NCBI RefSeq assembly: GCF_050875635.1
Contig: NZ_JBPAOH010000003.1
Coordinates: 62,001-126,000 of the forward strand
Direction of reading: 5' to 3'
DNA: 64,000 nt
Origin: Hassallia sp050875635
Lineage (GTDB): Bacteria; Cyanobacteriota; Cyanobacteriia; Cyanobacteriales; Nostocaceae
How positions within the stretch are numbered: position 1 is the first letter of the stretch; every line of letters begins with the position of its first letter. The notes below the pieces were generated by a model. It made no database searches and had not been told where the DNA came from. It worked only from the letters and a program-made list of their open reading frames with translations. Position numbers and translations under genes: made by a program. Positions 42,525 to 52,397 of this stretch are shown piece by piece.

Positions 42525-42744
42525 ACACTTTTTGGTATTTCAGTATCGTTTAGCAAATGTATGCTTATGAAGAGAGTACCCAAAACATCTGCTGTACGAT
42601 CACCTAATTATACTGAAATTTTATATTTTAATCATCGCCCCAACTCGACAACACGCCACTGCATATTCATACTGGGTGAAGTTAAGCGATCGCCTTCACT
42701 CAACAACAAGGTAGGCGATGTCTACGACGGGCTGCGCCTACGCA

Positions 42745-42832
42745 TTAAACTGTTACTACCTCAATTAATAATCCGGGTACTTTGCTAAAATCCTGATGAT
42801 TGCGCGTTAATAAAACTAATTTACACAGATAG
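42745..42832 (-). pseudogene. VapC-type toxin tail, copy 1
   Basis: The minus strand reads LCKLVLLTRNHQDFSKIPGL then LIEVVTV and a stop, the C-terminus of a PIN toxin. No more of the gene is present. Confidence 0.65.
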
Positions 42833-42915
42833 TGCGATGCCTCCGGCAGGCTGCTTGCAACGCTGCCATCCGCACATCCATGATGCGCTATCAACTTCAC
42901 CAAACTATTTAGAGA

Positions 42916-43125
42916 TTATACCCAGTCGAGAGAAGGTTTACGCTTAGACTTGGCACAATCCTGTAAGTAGAGATTAATTAAAGTTTGATAGGGAATGCCT
43001 GTTTCTTCTGCAAGAGACTTAAAGTATTCAATCACATCTTCTTCTAAGCGGATTGTAATCTGCTTTTTCAGATTTTTCACATAGGGATTAGGAACAGACT
43101 CAGAAAAATCATATTCATCTCTCAT
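42916..43125 (-). CDS. brnA: BrnA-type antitoxin
   Basis: The 69-residue ribbon-helix-helix-type protein has KKQITIRLEEDVIEYFKSLA then GIPYQTLINLYLQD, the BrnA/CopG pattern. Its start overlaps the brnT stop by 4 bp (ATGG/CATG region 43122-43125), in the toxin-first order that characterises BrnTA systems. Confidence 0.85.
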   Translation of the reverse strand: MRDEYDFSESVPNPYVKNLKKQITIRLEEDVIEYFKSLAEETGIPYQTLINLYLQDCAKSKRKPSLDWV

Positions 43126-43415
43126 GGCAAAAACTCCTCATATTGCTTACGTTCGTGCTTTGTAGCTGTACGAGCAGAGATAATACGAATATAGCGATCG
43201 CTCTTTTTGTACAAGTGAGATACCACTAACAATCGAAACTCATCACTCACACCTAGCAGAAGAAACCGATCTTCCTCAACTGAATGGTCTGGATCGTAAA
43301 TTAAACGAGCATTTTCGTCAGAAAAGACAGTTTGAGCCTCTTCAAAAGACACACCATGCTTACGCTCATTGCTTTTAGCTTTGGAGGGATTCCACTCAAA
43401 TTCTATCTCAGCCAT
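43122..43415 (-). CDS. brnT: BrnT-type toxin
   Basis: The 97-residue protein has the BrnT hallmarks FEWNPSKAKSNERKHGVSFE, YDPDHSVEEDRFLLLG and IRIISARTATKHERKQYEEF. BrnT is a RelE-fold ribonuclease toxin, antagonised by BrnA encoded directly downstream. The pair looks intact. Confidence 0.9.
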   Translation of the reverse strand: MAEIEFEWNPSKAKSNERKHGVSFEEAQTVFSDENARLIYDPDHSVEEDRFLLLGVSDEFRLLVVSHLYKKSDRYIRIISARTATKHERKQYEEFLP

Positions 43416-43463
43416 ACATACATTGTAGTTACAAAGGCTTCCATGAGCAAGTGCAATAATTAT

Positions 43464-43555
43464 TTAAACTGTTACTACTTCAATTAACAATCCGGGTATC
43501 TTGCTGAAATCCTGATGATTGCGCGTTAATAAAAGTAATTTACACAGATAGAGCG
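43464..43555 (-). pseudogene. VapC-type toxin tail, copy 2
   Basis: The minus strand reads LCKLLLLTRNHQDFSKIPGL then LIEVVTV, with two nucleotide-level differences from copy 1. Upstream sequence is unrelated repeat DNA. Confidence 0.65.
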
Positions 43556-43722
43556 ATGCTTCCGGCGGGCTGCGCCAACGCCCCAACTCGACAACATTTA
43601 GAGATAGTGTGTCAGATGCACTTATGAGTAACCCGTAGTAGCGATCGCATGACAGAGATTGTGTGTCAAATGCACAAAAAGTAGACCGTTGTAGCGCTTG
43701 CAAGAACAAAGTGTTACACAAA

Positions 43723-44322
43723 TTAACTACTGAATTGCTGAACAATTGTCTGTACAATTGCCAAAATAGCTCCTACGTTATCCAAGTAATATCTTTGCTT
43801 ATCAAGCAAAGCCACTTTTTGCGAAAGTTGAAGAAACTGCCATATTTCTCCTGTTGTCACACATCCATACACGGGTATTTCTGCTTGTCCAGATGAACGA
43901 TTGAATAAATCCGCCGCTACCATTTGCGCGATACACTGTCCTAACCCAGCTTCAACATCATTTTTCTTCGCTTCCACAACAGTGAGAATTGGCGATCGCA
44001 ACGGTGGTAAAGGTGGAGCTATTGCTAAAATAAAATCACATTCCCCAATCAAGCCCTGTGCAGGATCGACATCAAGTCTTTGTCCAGAGAAAATAGCCAA
44101 GCTATCTTGGCTGAGATCGCGACAGGCTAGTAAAATCGGTACAATAATAAATTCGCTCCGAGCCTTTTCACTAATCAAAGCTAATTGGGTTCGCTTTCCT
44201 AAAGTTTCATTTAACCACGAAGGAATAGAAAGAGGTACAAGCTTGGGAAACAGATCGGCTTCTTGGGTGGTGATTCCCAAAACAGCCGCAGCTTTTTCTA
44301 GAGTAAAGTCGCTGTACGCCAT
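43723..44322 (-). CDS. PD-(D/E)XK-like nuclease family protein (intact copy)
   Basis: The 199-residue protein (start at MAYSDFTLEK, 44322) has the conserved helix ISEKARSEFIIVPILLACRD, then GECDFILA and ILTVVEAKKNDVEAGLGQCI. The spacing of Asp in CDF and Glu-x-Lys in VEAKK is that of a PD-(D/E)XK endonuclease fold. It ends with GCVTTGEIWQFLQL. I recognise it as a common cyanobacterial family but know no experimental role. Two broken paralogues lie at 45797 and 46462 and a relic at 27814 in the nifH element. Confidence 0.75.
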   Translation of the reverse strand: MAYSDFTLEKAAAVLGITTQEADLFPKLVPLSIPSWLNETLGKRTQLALISEKARSEFIIVPILLACRDLSQDSLAIFSGQRLDVDPAQGLIGECDFILAIAPPLPPLRSPILTVVEAKKNDVEAGLGQCIAQMVAADLFNRSSGQAEIPVYGCVTTGEIWQFLQLSQKVALLDKQRYYLDNVGAILAIVQTIVQQFSS

Positions 44323-44402
44323 AGTTTTGCACTGCTTTTGTGAGTATGACGTTTTCAATAAAAGGGAATTGCTTCTATTTTACCCCTGTTGTAGAGTTGT
44401 CC

Positions 44403-44648
44403 AGAGATTGTGTGTGAGATGCAACGCCATGAGTAACCCGTAAAGCGCGATCGCCCCAACTCAACAACACGATACTGCATATTTAGAGATTGTGTGTGAG
44501 ATGCAACACCATGAGTAAACCGTAAAGCGCGATCGCCCCAACTCAACAACACGATACTGCATATTTAGAGATTGTGTGTGAGATGCAACGCCATGAGTAA
44601 CTTGTAAAGCGCGATCGCCTTGACTCGACAACAAGCTAGGCGATCGTA
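44403..44648. repeat. 82-bp tandem repeat, three units
   Basis: AGAGATTGTGTGTGAGATGC occurs at 44403, 44485 and 44567, an exact 82-bp period. Each unit carries GCGATCGCC and ACTCAACAACACGATACTGC. Related single units are near 43600, 45680 and 48440. Confidence 0.85.
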
Positions 44649-44745
44649 TTAAACTGTTACTACCTCAATTAACAATCCGGGTATCTTGCTGAAATCCCGA
44701 TGATTGCGCGTTAATAAAACTAATTTACACAGATAGAGCGATCGC
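44649..44745 (-). pseudogene. VapC-type toxin tail, copy 3
   Basis: The minus strand reads LCKLVLLTRNHRDFSKIPGL then LIEVVTV. It follows the third 82-bp unit, so tail and repeat DNA travel together. Confidence 0.65.
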
Positions 44746-45123
44746 ACTAAATAATCCTCGGTTTTGTACAGCAAGTTGAACTGCACAACAAGTAGCCCGT
44801 CGTAGCGAAAAGTTGAGCCAGTGCGTTGGTAAGGCAGCGCGGTCTTGGGGAGCCACTGCGTTGGGCGGCTCTGCCGACAGTCACGCAAGTGGCGTGGTTC
44901 CCCCCATGAGCGACTGCCGCAAGGGTTTCCCGACTTGAAGCAACTGGCGTTGGAGCGGAGGTTCCCTCCGATCCAAACTTTTCAAGGCAGACATCGCTTT
45001 TGCTTGACAACAAACTATGTATGATGTTATGAGGTAGAAGGGATACGCAGACATCATTAAAAGTAGAAATATCCTATATGGACTATGCCACACTCAATGA
45101 TAACTCATTACTACTTACAAACT
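44746..45123. other. Non-coding repeat-rich region
   Basis: It contains the rearranged GCGCGGTCTTGGGG/CCATGAGCGACTG repeat (44838-44925) shared with 12590-12690 and a HIP1-poor AT-rich end. No gene is supported. Confidence 0.5.
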
Positions 45124-45499
45124 TTAGATAATTACCTGTATCTCAATGCACCTCGGAGTGTCTGAATTACTTGTTTGAATTGCTGGTTCTGGTACTTCTT
45201 CTGCTCCCAAGTCATCACCGCTAGGGTAAGGTTTTCTGGGAACACCCGCACCAGTTGCTTGTGAAGGTCCATCTAACTTACTGAAAATGCTAAGAGCATG
45301 AGTATTGACAATTCTAGCAGAGATATTAAGAGTGTTAGCAATCTGATACTCAGAATGACCCAAAAGGATCAAAAGCAAAATTTATTTTTCTAAATCTGTG
45401 AAATTTTGGTCAAAACGGTCTTCAAGAATCAGCCGCAAAAGCTTCTTGCCGTGTGTTGTAAGTTGATTGTATATTGCGTCAGGGATGTGATTTTCCATA
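45124..45499 (-). pseudogene. LuxR-like HTH regulator gene with in-frame stop
   Basis: A start ATG at 45499 gives MENHIPDAIYNQLTTHGKKL then LEDRFDQNFTDLEK and TAA; the same frame continues as ILLLILLGHSEYQIANTLNI SARIVNTH, a LuxR-type helix-turn-helix. One CAA-to-TAA change would explain the stop. The 84-residue downstream frame could restart but lacks a good ribosome-binding site. Confidence 0.6.
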
Positions 45500-45796
45500 A
45501 TTCAAGCTAATATACTAAGCTAATTTTATGGTAACTAAGAGATTTGCATTTATTTACAATCGCCCACAAGTGGTTTTGACTTGAGGGGATTGTTTGTAGA
45601 TATCAAGGTAACAAACATTCGACTATTTGAGGAGCGTAGGCGTAGCCCCTTAAAGTAGACATCGCCTTAACTCGACAACAAACGACTGTATATTTAGGCA
45701 TGGTGTCAGGTGCGATTCACCCCCAAAAAGCAGAGCAGTTTGTTTAGATCGTTTTAAACTAATAATAGCAACCACAGCAAATAAGAATGAGCGAGA

Positions 45797-46395
45797 ATGG
45801 CTTATAGTGACTTTACTTTAAGTAAATTTAAAAAAAAATCAATATTCATATTGATGAACAAATTGATTTATTTGCCAACATTGAGCCTAGAGAAATAAGC
45901 GATCGCCTAACAACTACTTTAGAAGAAACTACCGATTTAGCCTTGGCGATTAATACAGAAAAAGCTCGTTCCGAAATGATTATTACGCCGATTTTGTTGG
46001 AGGTAAGGCGTAAGGCTAATTATCAGATTAGTTTCTTTTCGGGCACAGATTTTAATGTTGATGCCGAGAAGGGGTTAAATGGTTATTGTGATTTTGTTAT
46101 CAGCCGCTCTAAAGAACAGTTAACAATTAATGCACCTGTAATGATTATTGTCGAGGCAAAAAATGAAAACATTAAAGGTGGATTAGGTCAATGTATGGCG
46201 GCAATGTTGGCAGCACAGATATTTAACCAGCAGGAAGAAAATGAAATTAAAACTATTTATGGAGCGGTGACAACGGGAGATATCTGGAAATTTTTGAAGC
46301 TGGAAGGTGTTGATTTGTTTGTTGATTTGAATAATTATTATATTAAAGAATTAAATAAATTTTTAGGTATTTTATATCAAGGAATCCAAGGTTAA
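45797..46395 (+). pseudogene. PD-(D/E)XK-like paralogue with frameshift in an A9 run
   Basis: MAYSDFTLSKFKKK is followed by nine A residues (45829-45837 area), after which the family sequence continues in another frame: INIHIDEQIDLFANI, TEKARSEMIITPILLEVRR, GYCDFVIS, IIVEAKNENIKGGLGQCMA and TIYGAVTTGDIWKFLKL. The protein would be about 199 residues if the shift were corrected. Polymerase slippage on the A run could restore it, so loss of function is not certain. Confidence 0.75.
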
Positions 46396-46461
46396 AATCA
46401 CAAATAGGCAGATATTGCCTCAAGCTAGACTGAATGTAGACTTGTAGAATAATTAGCAATT

Positions 46462-47064
46462 ATGCCTTATATTCAGTTTACAAATATTAGTAAAGTGAAA
46501 GAAGCTTTCGGGTTAAAAACACAGTAAGCTGGGCGATTTATTCCTGCCACCGACAATATCGAAGCATCTGCTACACTGACGGCATATCTTGAAGAAAGTC
46601 TACCACTTGCTTCTTTAGCAAGTGAAAAAGCACGTTCAGAAGGAATTATTTACCCCGTATTATTGGAAGTAAGACGGATATTAAATAGGCAAATAAGTTT
46701 ATTCTCAGGAGAAGATTTTACAGTTGATGAGGCAGTTGGACTTAATGGAATGTGTGATTTTCTTTTAAGTCGATCGCCTGAAGTGTTAGAAATTGAAGCA
46801 CCTGCAATTATAATTGTGGAGGCAAAAAAAGCTGATTTAAGAACTGGGTTTGGACAATGTATTGCAGAAATGGTTGCAGCACAAAGATTCAACGCCGCAA
46901 AAAATCGTTTAATTCCCGTAATATATGGTTCTATTAGTAATGGTACACAATGGCGATTCCTGAAGCTGGAGGAAAATACTGTCACCATTGATTTAACGGA
47001 TTATCCCCTCCCACCTGTGGAACAAATTCTAGGAATTTTAGTTTGGATGGTTCAAAACGGTTGA
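46462..47064 (+). pseudogene. PD-(D/E)XK-like paralogue with in-frame stop
   Basis: MPYIQFTNISKVKEAFGLKTQ is followed by TAA at codon 22 (46525); the frame then continues AGRFIPATDNIEASATL, SEKARSEGIIYPVLLEVRR, GMCDFLLS and IIVEAKKADLRTGFGQCIAE to a normal end. A TTG at 46663 could start a shorter product with the nuclease core, but the conserved EKARSE helix would be lost. Confidence 0.75.
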
Positions 47065-47109
47065 TAAGTTATACTTTTCGCCTTAACTCCACAAACTGCC
47101 ACTGCACAT

Positions 47110-47391
47110 TTAGGGATTATGTGTGAAGTCAAGCGTAGACGATTTACTCGGCTTGTCGTCAGACATCGCCTCTAACTCAGGAATATGTTGAGTTTCGTAG
47201 TTTTCAATTAATACACCGATGACTTCCATTAGAGACGCGAGGGGATGGCTTTCATCTTCACCAACTTGATCGATGAGGCAATCGAGCATTTCAACCAAGC
47301 GATCGTATTCCTCCTCGGTGTGAGGAACTTTGACGTTTTCGGCAATGGATGACCAAGCAGTGATGGTTTGATCGAGGTTGAAACTTTGCAT
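47110..47391 (-). CDS. HigA-type antitoxin
   Basis: The 93-residue protein (ATG at 47391) has HTEEEYDRLVEMLDCLIDQVGEDESHPLA-type helices typical of HigA antitoxins that pair with HigB_toxin-type RelE enzymes, and LMEVIGVLIENYE. Its start shares a base with the stop of the HigB remnant (TAATG). The C-terminus ends THNP. Its toxin is truncated, so the antitoxin is probably orphaned. Confidence 0.6.
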   Translation of the reverse strand: MQSFNLDQTITAWSSIAENVKVPHTEEEYDRLVEMLDCLIDQVGEDESHPLASLMEVIGVLIENYETQHIPELEAMSDDKPSKSSTLDFTHNP

Positions 47392-47510
47392 TATTCTTTC
47401 CACTTTTCTTGATCGTATTCTGAATGCGTTAACACAGCCCGGATGTAGATTTTTTGGCGGTTATAATGAATTGCGGCGATGAGTCGAACTTTGTTACCAC
47501 CCTTGATGTG
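47391..47510 (-). pseudogene. HigB-type toxin, C-terminal fragment
   Basis: The minus strand reads HIKGGNKVRLIAAIHYNRQK then IYIRAVLTHSEYDQEKWKE and a stop, the end of the HigB mRNA interferase. An in-frame stop lies directly before HIK, and no start codon or N-terminus is present. Confidence 0.75.
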
Positions 47511-47703
47511 TTAATAATTCTGTCATCTATCCAACTCACCTTTCATTGCTAGTCTTGTATTTTAATATATAGCAATTCAAAATCTAGACTTGACAAAAAA
47601 GCTACTGTATGTATGTAGAATTGTGGGTGAAGTGGACAAGAAGTAGCCCGTCGTAGATATCCCACTGTCATGTCTACATGAATTATCTGTACTACCTTGT
47701 GGT

Positions 47704-48282
47704 TCAGTCTGGAAAAGCCAAACCAGTCATTGGATCGCGGATATACAGTCCCAGTGTGAGACTACGCATCACTTCATCCCAAACAGGTATTAGCTGTTCT
47801 GCCTGATCTGCCCAATAATCGAATGTAATCAAGCACTGAACATTTGACCCCAAACCAATGCAAGTCCGGGAAAAGGCTTCCCGTGGTTCTGCTTGGGTGT
47901 CGATAAACTTAATTTCTGTCCAGACAATTTTGGCAGTTTGGCGCTTGACGGTAAAGATTTCTCCCCGCTCAATAGGGTTACGACTGTCATCTTCCATCAC
48001 TTTCCTCAAAGTTGATTTTAGCGGAAACTGGCTCCAGTCGTTGGGTGGCAAGCGATTGAAAGATACTTCCAGACAGCAATCATCGTCGGGTGGTTTTTTA
48101 TCGAGAAACTTAAACGATTTTTCTTGTGGCTCCAAAACCCAATTTTGGGGTACATTGAAGCGAACAGATCCTCGGTCTAGCACAAAAATCTTGTAGCCTG
48201 ATGGAGATTCCCAACGATGGTCGGGTTTTAGTTCAAGCGTTTCTTTAATCCACTGGAGATTGCTTTTCTTACGCTTTGCCAT
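47704..48282 (-). CDS. Hypothetical protein, cyanobacterial type
   Basis: The 192-residue protein begins MAKRKKSNLQWIKETLELKP and has a beta-rich body (VRFNVPQNWVLEPQEKSFKF, CCLEVSFNRLPP) and a final helix (QLIPVWDEVMRSLTLG). No signal peptide or known catalytic motif. The layout recalls DcrB/PsbP-like single-domain proteins, but this is only a structural guess. It is complete and well formed. Confidence 0.6.
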   Translation of the reverse strand: MAKRKKSNLQWIKETLELKPDHRWESPSGYKIFVLDRGSVRFNVPQNWVLEPQEKSFKFLDKKPPDDDCCLEVSFNRLPPNDWSQFPLKSTLRKVMEDDSRNPIERGEIFTVKRQTAKIVWTEIKFIDTQAEPREAFSRTCIGLGSNVQCLITFDYWADQAEQLIPVWDEVMRSLTLGLYIRDPMTGLAFPD

Positions 48283-48728
48283 AGTGTTTTTGCTTTCTCG
48301 GTGAGGAGTGCGATCTTCGGAGCTTACCGTTCGCGGAGCGTCTCCGACAGGAGAAGGTATCGCCTCGGTTGGGTCGAGTGGCGATCGCGAACTTCGTTAA
48401 TAATATCAAATTGCTAGTATTAGCAACGCACCACATCTAGTACTGCATATATAGGGATTCTGTGTGAAATGCGTTAGCGTTTGCGGAGCGTTCCGCAGGA
48501 AAGCTTACCGTTCGCGGAGCGTCTCCGACAGGAGAAGGTATCGCCCCATCAACAAGCTACTGTATATTTAGGGATTGTGGGTAAGGTGCGTAGGGCAACA
48601 TTTCCAAGAAACTCAGGAAAATCGCTTGCTTGATACCTTCCTTTCTCAACCAACTCTACGGCGAAGGCGATCAAACTGGCGATCGCTTCCTGTGTTGGAG
48701 AGAAAGGGCGATCACACTATTTTAAAAC
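48283..48728. repeat. Repeat-filled gap before the STAND gene
   Basis: The TTACCGTTCGCGGAGCGTCT...AGGAGAAGGTATCGCC unit occurs twice (48320-48362 and 48502-48545). GATCGCGAACTTCGTTAATA at 48384 is part of a 32-bp match to 53886-53917. No gene is supported. Confidence 0.65.
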
Positions 48729-51700
48729 TCAGATGCTTATGATATCACGAAAAAGTTGAGAAATTTCTTGCCAGTGGGGACGTACCCACCCAGCAATGCG
48801 AATTGCCTCTCGCATAATTTCCAACGATAACCTTGGCTGAACTTTCTCAAATGCTGATGCCCATTCACTTAGATCGTATAGAAATTTATCGAGACTTTGC
48901 AATCCAAGTGTGGTGAATGCTTCGACAAAGCGTCCAATGTTTGCCATCGGCGCTGCTAAACCACTTAGTCCTTCCCTGCGATGGAAGTTATTATCGATCA
49001 ACAGTTGAACCTCTTTCTTCGCTAGCTCAAAATGTCCTGCTTGAGATAATGCAGCTGCAAATGTCCATATTGCTGACTCTCTGCGCCCATAACTTTCAAC
49101 AGCATAGGTAGCTGCTTTAGCCTCTATAAATATTCTATTTGCCTCAGCTTTAAGTCCTGCATTAGTTAAAGCTACTGCTACAGCACATAATGCTTGCGCT
49201 TTTTCTAAATCGTCTTCGATATAAAGCATATTTTCCATAGCCTGGTTAAAATGACCTACCTGAGCTAATGCTTTTACTAAAATGCTTTGTGGTGGTGCAT
49301 CAATTGAGTTAATTGTCATAGGTTTGTGAGCAAATTCCTGAATATCTTGAAAAACTTTATCTGCTTCCAATGTTTGCCCACCTTGCTCAAGAGCAACTGC
49401 TAATGCACTTAGTGCTTTGACACGAAATGGATTGGCTGGCGGAATCATCTGAAGAACTTCCTGTACCTCACTGAAGTGTCCACCTTGGATCAAAGCAATA
49501 GCTAATGTAGCCCATATGTCTACCTGCTCGTGTTCATCACTATTAGATGCGGTTTTCCTTATTGTCGTAAAGATAGCCTTTGCTTGTGCTTGATATCCAG
49601 CCTTCTCCATAACTACTGCTAAATTACCCATTGCTGCTACTGCCGATCTATCTTTGGTAATACTGGCAGCTTCTCTGGCTTCTGTAAAAATTTCTATGGC
49701 TCCTTTAATCTGCCCTACTTGCGCTAAAGTATTTGCTAATGCACTCAAAGCTTCTGCTCGTGTCCAACTGCCTTTAGGAATAGTACAAGCTAATTTATAA
49801 GCTACATGGAAACGTCCAGCTTGAGCCAAGTGATATACTAAATGATTTTTATATCTGTCACGGCACCACCAAGGACTCTCATAAATAAATTTTCGAGCTT
49901 TTGCGAAGAATTTATTAACGTCTTTTTTATATCCAACTTGAGCTAACACTACTGCAAACCGACCTAATGCACTTGTCCATTCTTCATGGTCATGGGCAGA
50001 ATTTGAATTATTAGCTTCTATCAAGACTTTAATTTCTATAAAAATTGCTTCTACCTCTTCACCTAATCGTTCATCAAGAAATGCTTTAGCTAATTCACTT
50101 AATGCTTGTACTTTCCAGCACTTAACCTCAATTTTATTTGCTACTTGTTTAGCTTCAGTAAAGCGACGTACTTGGGCAAGAGTAGCTACTAAATTTGTTA
50201 AATAAAATGCTTTAAACCAGAAATGTTGTTCACCAAGTGCAATTTCCTCTGCTTGAACAAAGGCTTTACTTGCCTTATTATTCTGTCCTATTCTATCTAA
50301 GGCTTCTGCTAGTTTTGTTAACACATATGCTTTATTTGAACTTCTACTGTTAATAAATTTTTCAGATTCTTCAATTACTGTTATAAATTCTGTATAATAT
50401 ACAGTATGGGATATAGCTACTGCTAAATTGACTAAGATGTTTGCTTTATCCCAACTTCTCATTTGAATTGATAAAGCTAATTCTTTTAGCTCATTCAAAA
50501 GTAGATAGTTAACCTCTCCTTTCTTTTGTAGTGCTTTAAAAACAGCTAATAAGCCGTTAAACTTATTTTCAGGAAACTGTCGCAAACGCGCATAGCTAAC
50601 AGCTTCATTTTCACGCCCCAACCATACCAGAGTTTCTAAATCTGTATTATCATAATTGGTTACTCTTTGATTTACTACTTGTCTTGCTGTTTGGAGTTGA
50701 GTCAGCATTAATAATTGATTTGCTTCTAATGGATCGGCAAAGTCACTTATTGCCAATTCTAAGTCAGCAACATACGCTGTATCACCTGTACAAGCAATAT
50801 ATTTTGCTTCCATCCAATCTGGGGATTTAGTTAGCAGTTCATACAGTTCTTCTTTTCGCCCAGATTGATGTAGATGGTAAGCTAAATTTTCAAAAAAATA
50901 GCCATCATTGGAACCAGTATGCCAGCCATTTGAGCAACGCGAAGAGTAAGAATTTACAAAACGGTTATGCAATGCCTGTAAATTACCAGCTTGCTTACGC
51001 ACATAGTCATACTGGAGGTCATGCAAAGTTAAGCATCCCCGATCATCACGCCGTGCTAGCGATCGCTCTACCAGCACATCTACCACATCTTGCGTGTCGA
51101 ATTGATCCAACCCTTCCGATTCCCAGAAAATTTGCAACACAGTTTCAGGAATAGGCGTATCTTCTGGAAAAACGGCAAAATCTAAATAGCGCTTTTGGAT
51201 ATCAGTCTCTAATGCCTCAATACTGACCTGAATCGCTTTCAGCAAGTTAGGATAAGGGTAATCAGGAAACTGATGCCTAATTTTTTCTAGATCAGCATTG
51301 CAAAGCTTGTGCAGCAGATTGCCCCAACGGTCTGGCTTACCTTGCACTAATGCACCAATCATTGCTAGCGCCAAAGGCAAGTTACCACATTCTCGCACCA
51401 CTTCATGTGCCTCAACAGGTAATGTTTCTTTCTCTTGTTTTGCCCACAATGCTAAGAATGTTAGCGCCTCTTCGTCCTTCAGTAAACCTAGCAAATATCC
51501 GACAGCGCCCAGTTCTTGAAGCACTTTATTGTCGCGTGTTGTAATTAACATCTTGCACCGCTGCCCTAGTGCATTAAACGCCTCAGCGTGTTTGCTTTGC
51601 CACACGTCATCTAGAATCACCAAGCAAGCTTTATTTGCTAACAATTCACTCAAGTGAACTCTGCCCTGTTGCACATCTTGGAACATCTGTGAACTACCAC

Positions 51701-52397
51701 CCAGCATTTTGACTAAATCTAATTGCCGTAAGGTAAGTGCTGGATTTTGACCAAGCGTTATCCACAAGATGCCATCGGGAAAACTATGCCGCACCTCTTC
51801 ATCCCGCGCCAGCATTGCTGCCAAAACCGATTTACCAATCCCGCCCATACCTTGTACTCCAACTCTCAGTGCAGTTCCAGTTACGGCTACTGGCTGGTTT
51901 GTACTGTCAAGTACCAATTTTCTTAAGTCTTTGAGTGCATCAATGCGTGGTAAGAAATTTAATGGTAAATTTGGTATGTGGCTGCTTAACTTTCCTAATG
52001 CTGCCGAAGATACTTGAATTTGATGGTTAGTCTCTGAAGCTGACTGAAGTGAAGTATCAGAGTTAGAGGTTTCCAGCCATTGCAAATACCGTTGTTTTAA
52101 CCAAGCAAGGAATTCTCGATCTTTATTTCGGCTTTTCTGTTTATAACCTGGAAAACCTTCCTTGCCATCCTTTGGACAGAACCGCTCATTGTATATTGTC
52201 CACATATGCTTCCTAACAGTCTCTGGATTAGGAGGCAGGTTATCATCTTCTATTGCTTGATCTGCAACCTGTTTGTTAGTTATGACAGTTTCTTGGTTAG
52301 GGAATTTAGACAGAAGAATGGCTTGCTCAGTTTTGGTTAATCCATATCGTTCTTGAGGAAACACCTCCGTTCTTAAAAATGTCTGCCAGCTTTTCAT
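48729..52397 (-). CDS. NB-ARC STAND NTPase with helical repeat domain
   Basis: The 1222-residue protein has an N-terminal domain of about 105 residues of unknown family, a linker, then an NB-ARC ATPase: Walker A GMGGIGKS at 183-190, Walker B LVILDDVW at 259-266, sensor MLITTRD at 283-289 and GNLPLAL at 338-344. A winged-helix part follows to about 470. The remainder, about 600-1222, is made of TPR-like helical repeats (ALSALANTLAQVGQIKGAIE, ALSALAVALEQGGQTLEADK). This is the Apaf-1/R-protein layout: the repeats sense a ligand and the ATPase oligomerises. The N-terminal effector/adaptor is unrecognised. Defence or signalling is inferred. Confidence 0.88.
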   Translation of the reverse strand: MKSWQTFLRTEVFPQERYGLTKTEQAILLSKFPNQETVITNKQVADQAIEDDNLPPNPETVRKHMWTIYNERFCPKDGKEGFPGYKQKSRNKDREFLAWLKQRYLQWLETSNSDTSLQSASETNHQIQVSSAALGKLSSHIPNLPLNFLPRIDALKDLRKLVLDSTNQPVAVTGTALRVGVQGMGGIGKSVLAAMLARDEEVRHSFPDGILWITLGQNPALTLRQLDLVKMLGGSSQMFQDVQQGRVHLSELLANKACLVILDDVWQSKHAEAFNALGQRCKMLITTRDNKVLQELGAVGYLLGLLKDEEALTFLALWAKQEKETLPVEAHEVVRECGNLPLALAMIGALVQGKPDRWGNLLHKLCNADLEKIRHQFPDYPYPNLLKAIQVSIEALETDIQKRYLDFAVFPEDTPIPETVLQIFWESEGLDQFDTQDVVDVLVERSLARRDDRGCLTLHDLQYDYVRKQAGNLQALHNRFVNSYSSRCSNGWHTGSNDGYFFENLAYHLHQSGRKEELYELLTKSPDWMEAKYIACTGDTAYVADLELAISDFADPLEANQLLMLTQLQTARQVVNQRVTNYDNTDLETLVWLGRENEAVSYARLRQFPENKFNGLLAVFKALQKKGEVNYLLLNELKELALSIQMRSWDKANILVNLAVAISHTVYYTEFITVIEESEKFINSRSSNKAYVLTKLAEALDRIGQNNKASKAFVQAEEIALGEQHFWFKAFYLTNLVATLAQVRRFTEAKQVANKIEVKCWKVQALSELAKAFLDERLGEEVEAIFIEIKVLIEANNSNSAHDHEEWTSALGRFAVVLAQVGYKKDVNKFFAKARKFIYESPWWCRDRYKNHLVYHLAQAGRFHVAYKLACTIPKGSWTRAEALSALANTLAQVGQIKGAIEIFTEAREAASITKDRSAVAAMGNLAVVMEKAGYQAQAKAIFTTIRKTASNSDEHEQVDIWATLAIALIQGGHFSEVQEVLQMIPPANPFRVKALSALAVALEQGGQTLEADKVFQDIQEFAHKPMTINSIDAPPQSILVKALAQVGHFNQAMENMLYIEDDLEKAQALCAVAVALTNAGLKAEANRIFIEAKAATYAVESYGRRESAIWTFAAALSQAGHFELAKKEVQLLIDNNFHRREGLSGLAAPMANIGRFVEAFTTLGLQSLDKFLYDLSEWASAFEKVQPRLSLEIMREAIRIAGWVRPHWQEISQLFRDIISI

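Noticed and set aside
44403..44648. CRISPR-like array
   Set aside because: Units are 82 bp long and almost identical throughout, with no variable spacers and no cas genes nearby.
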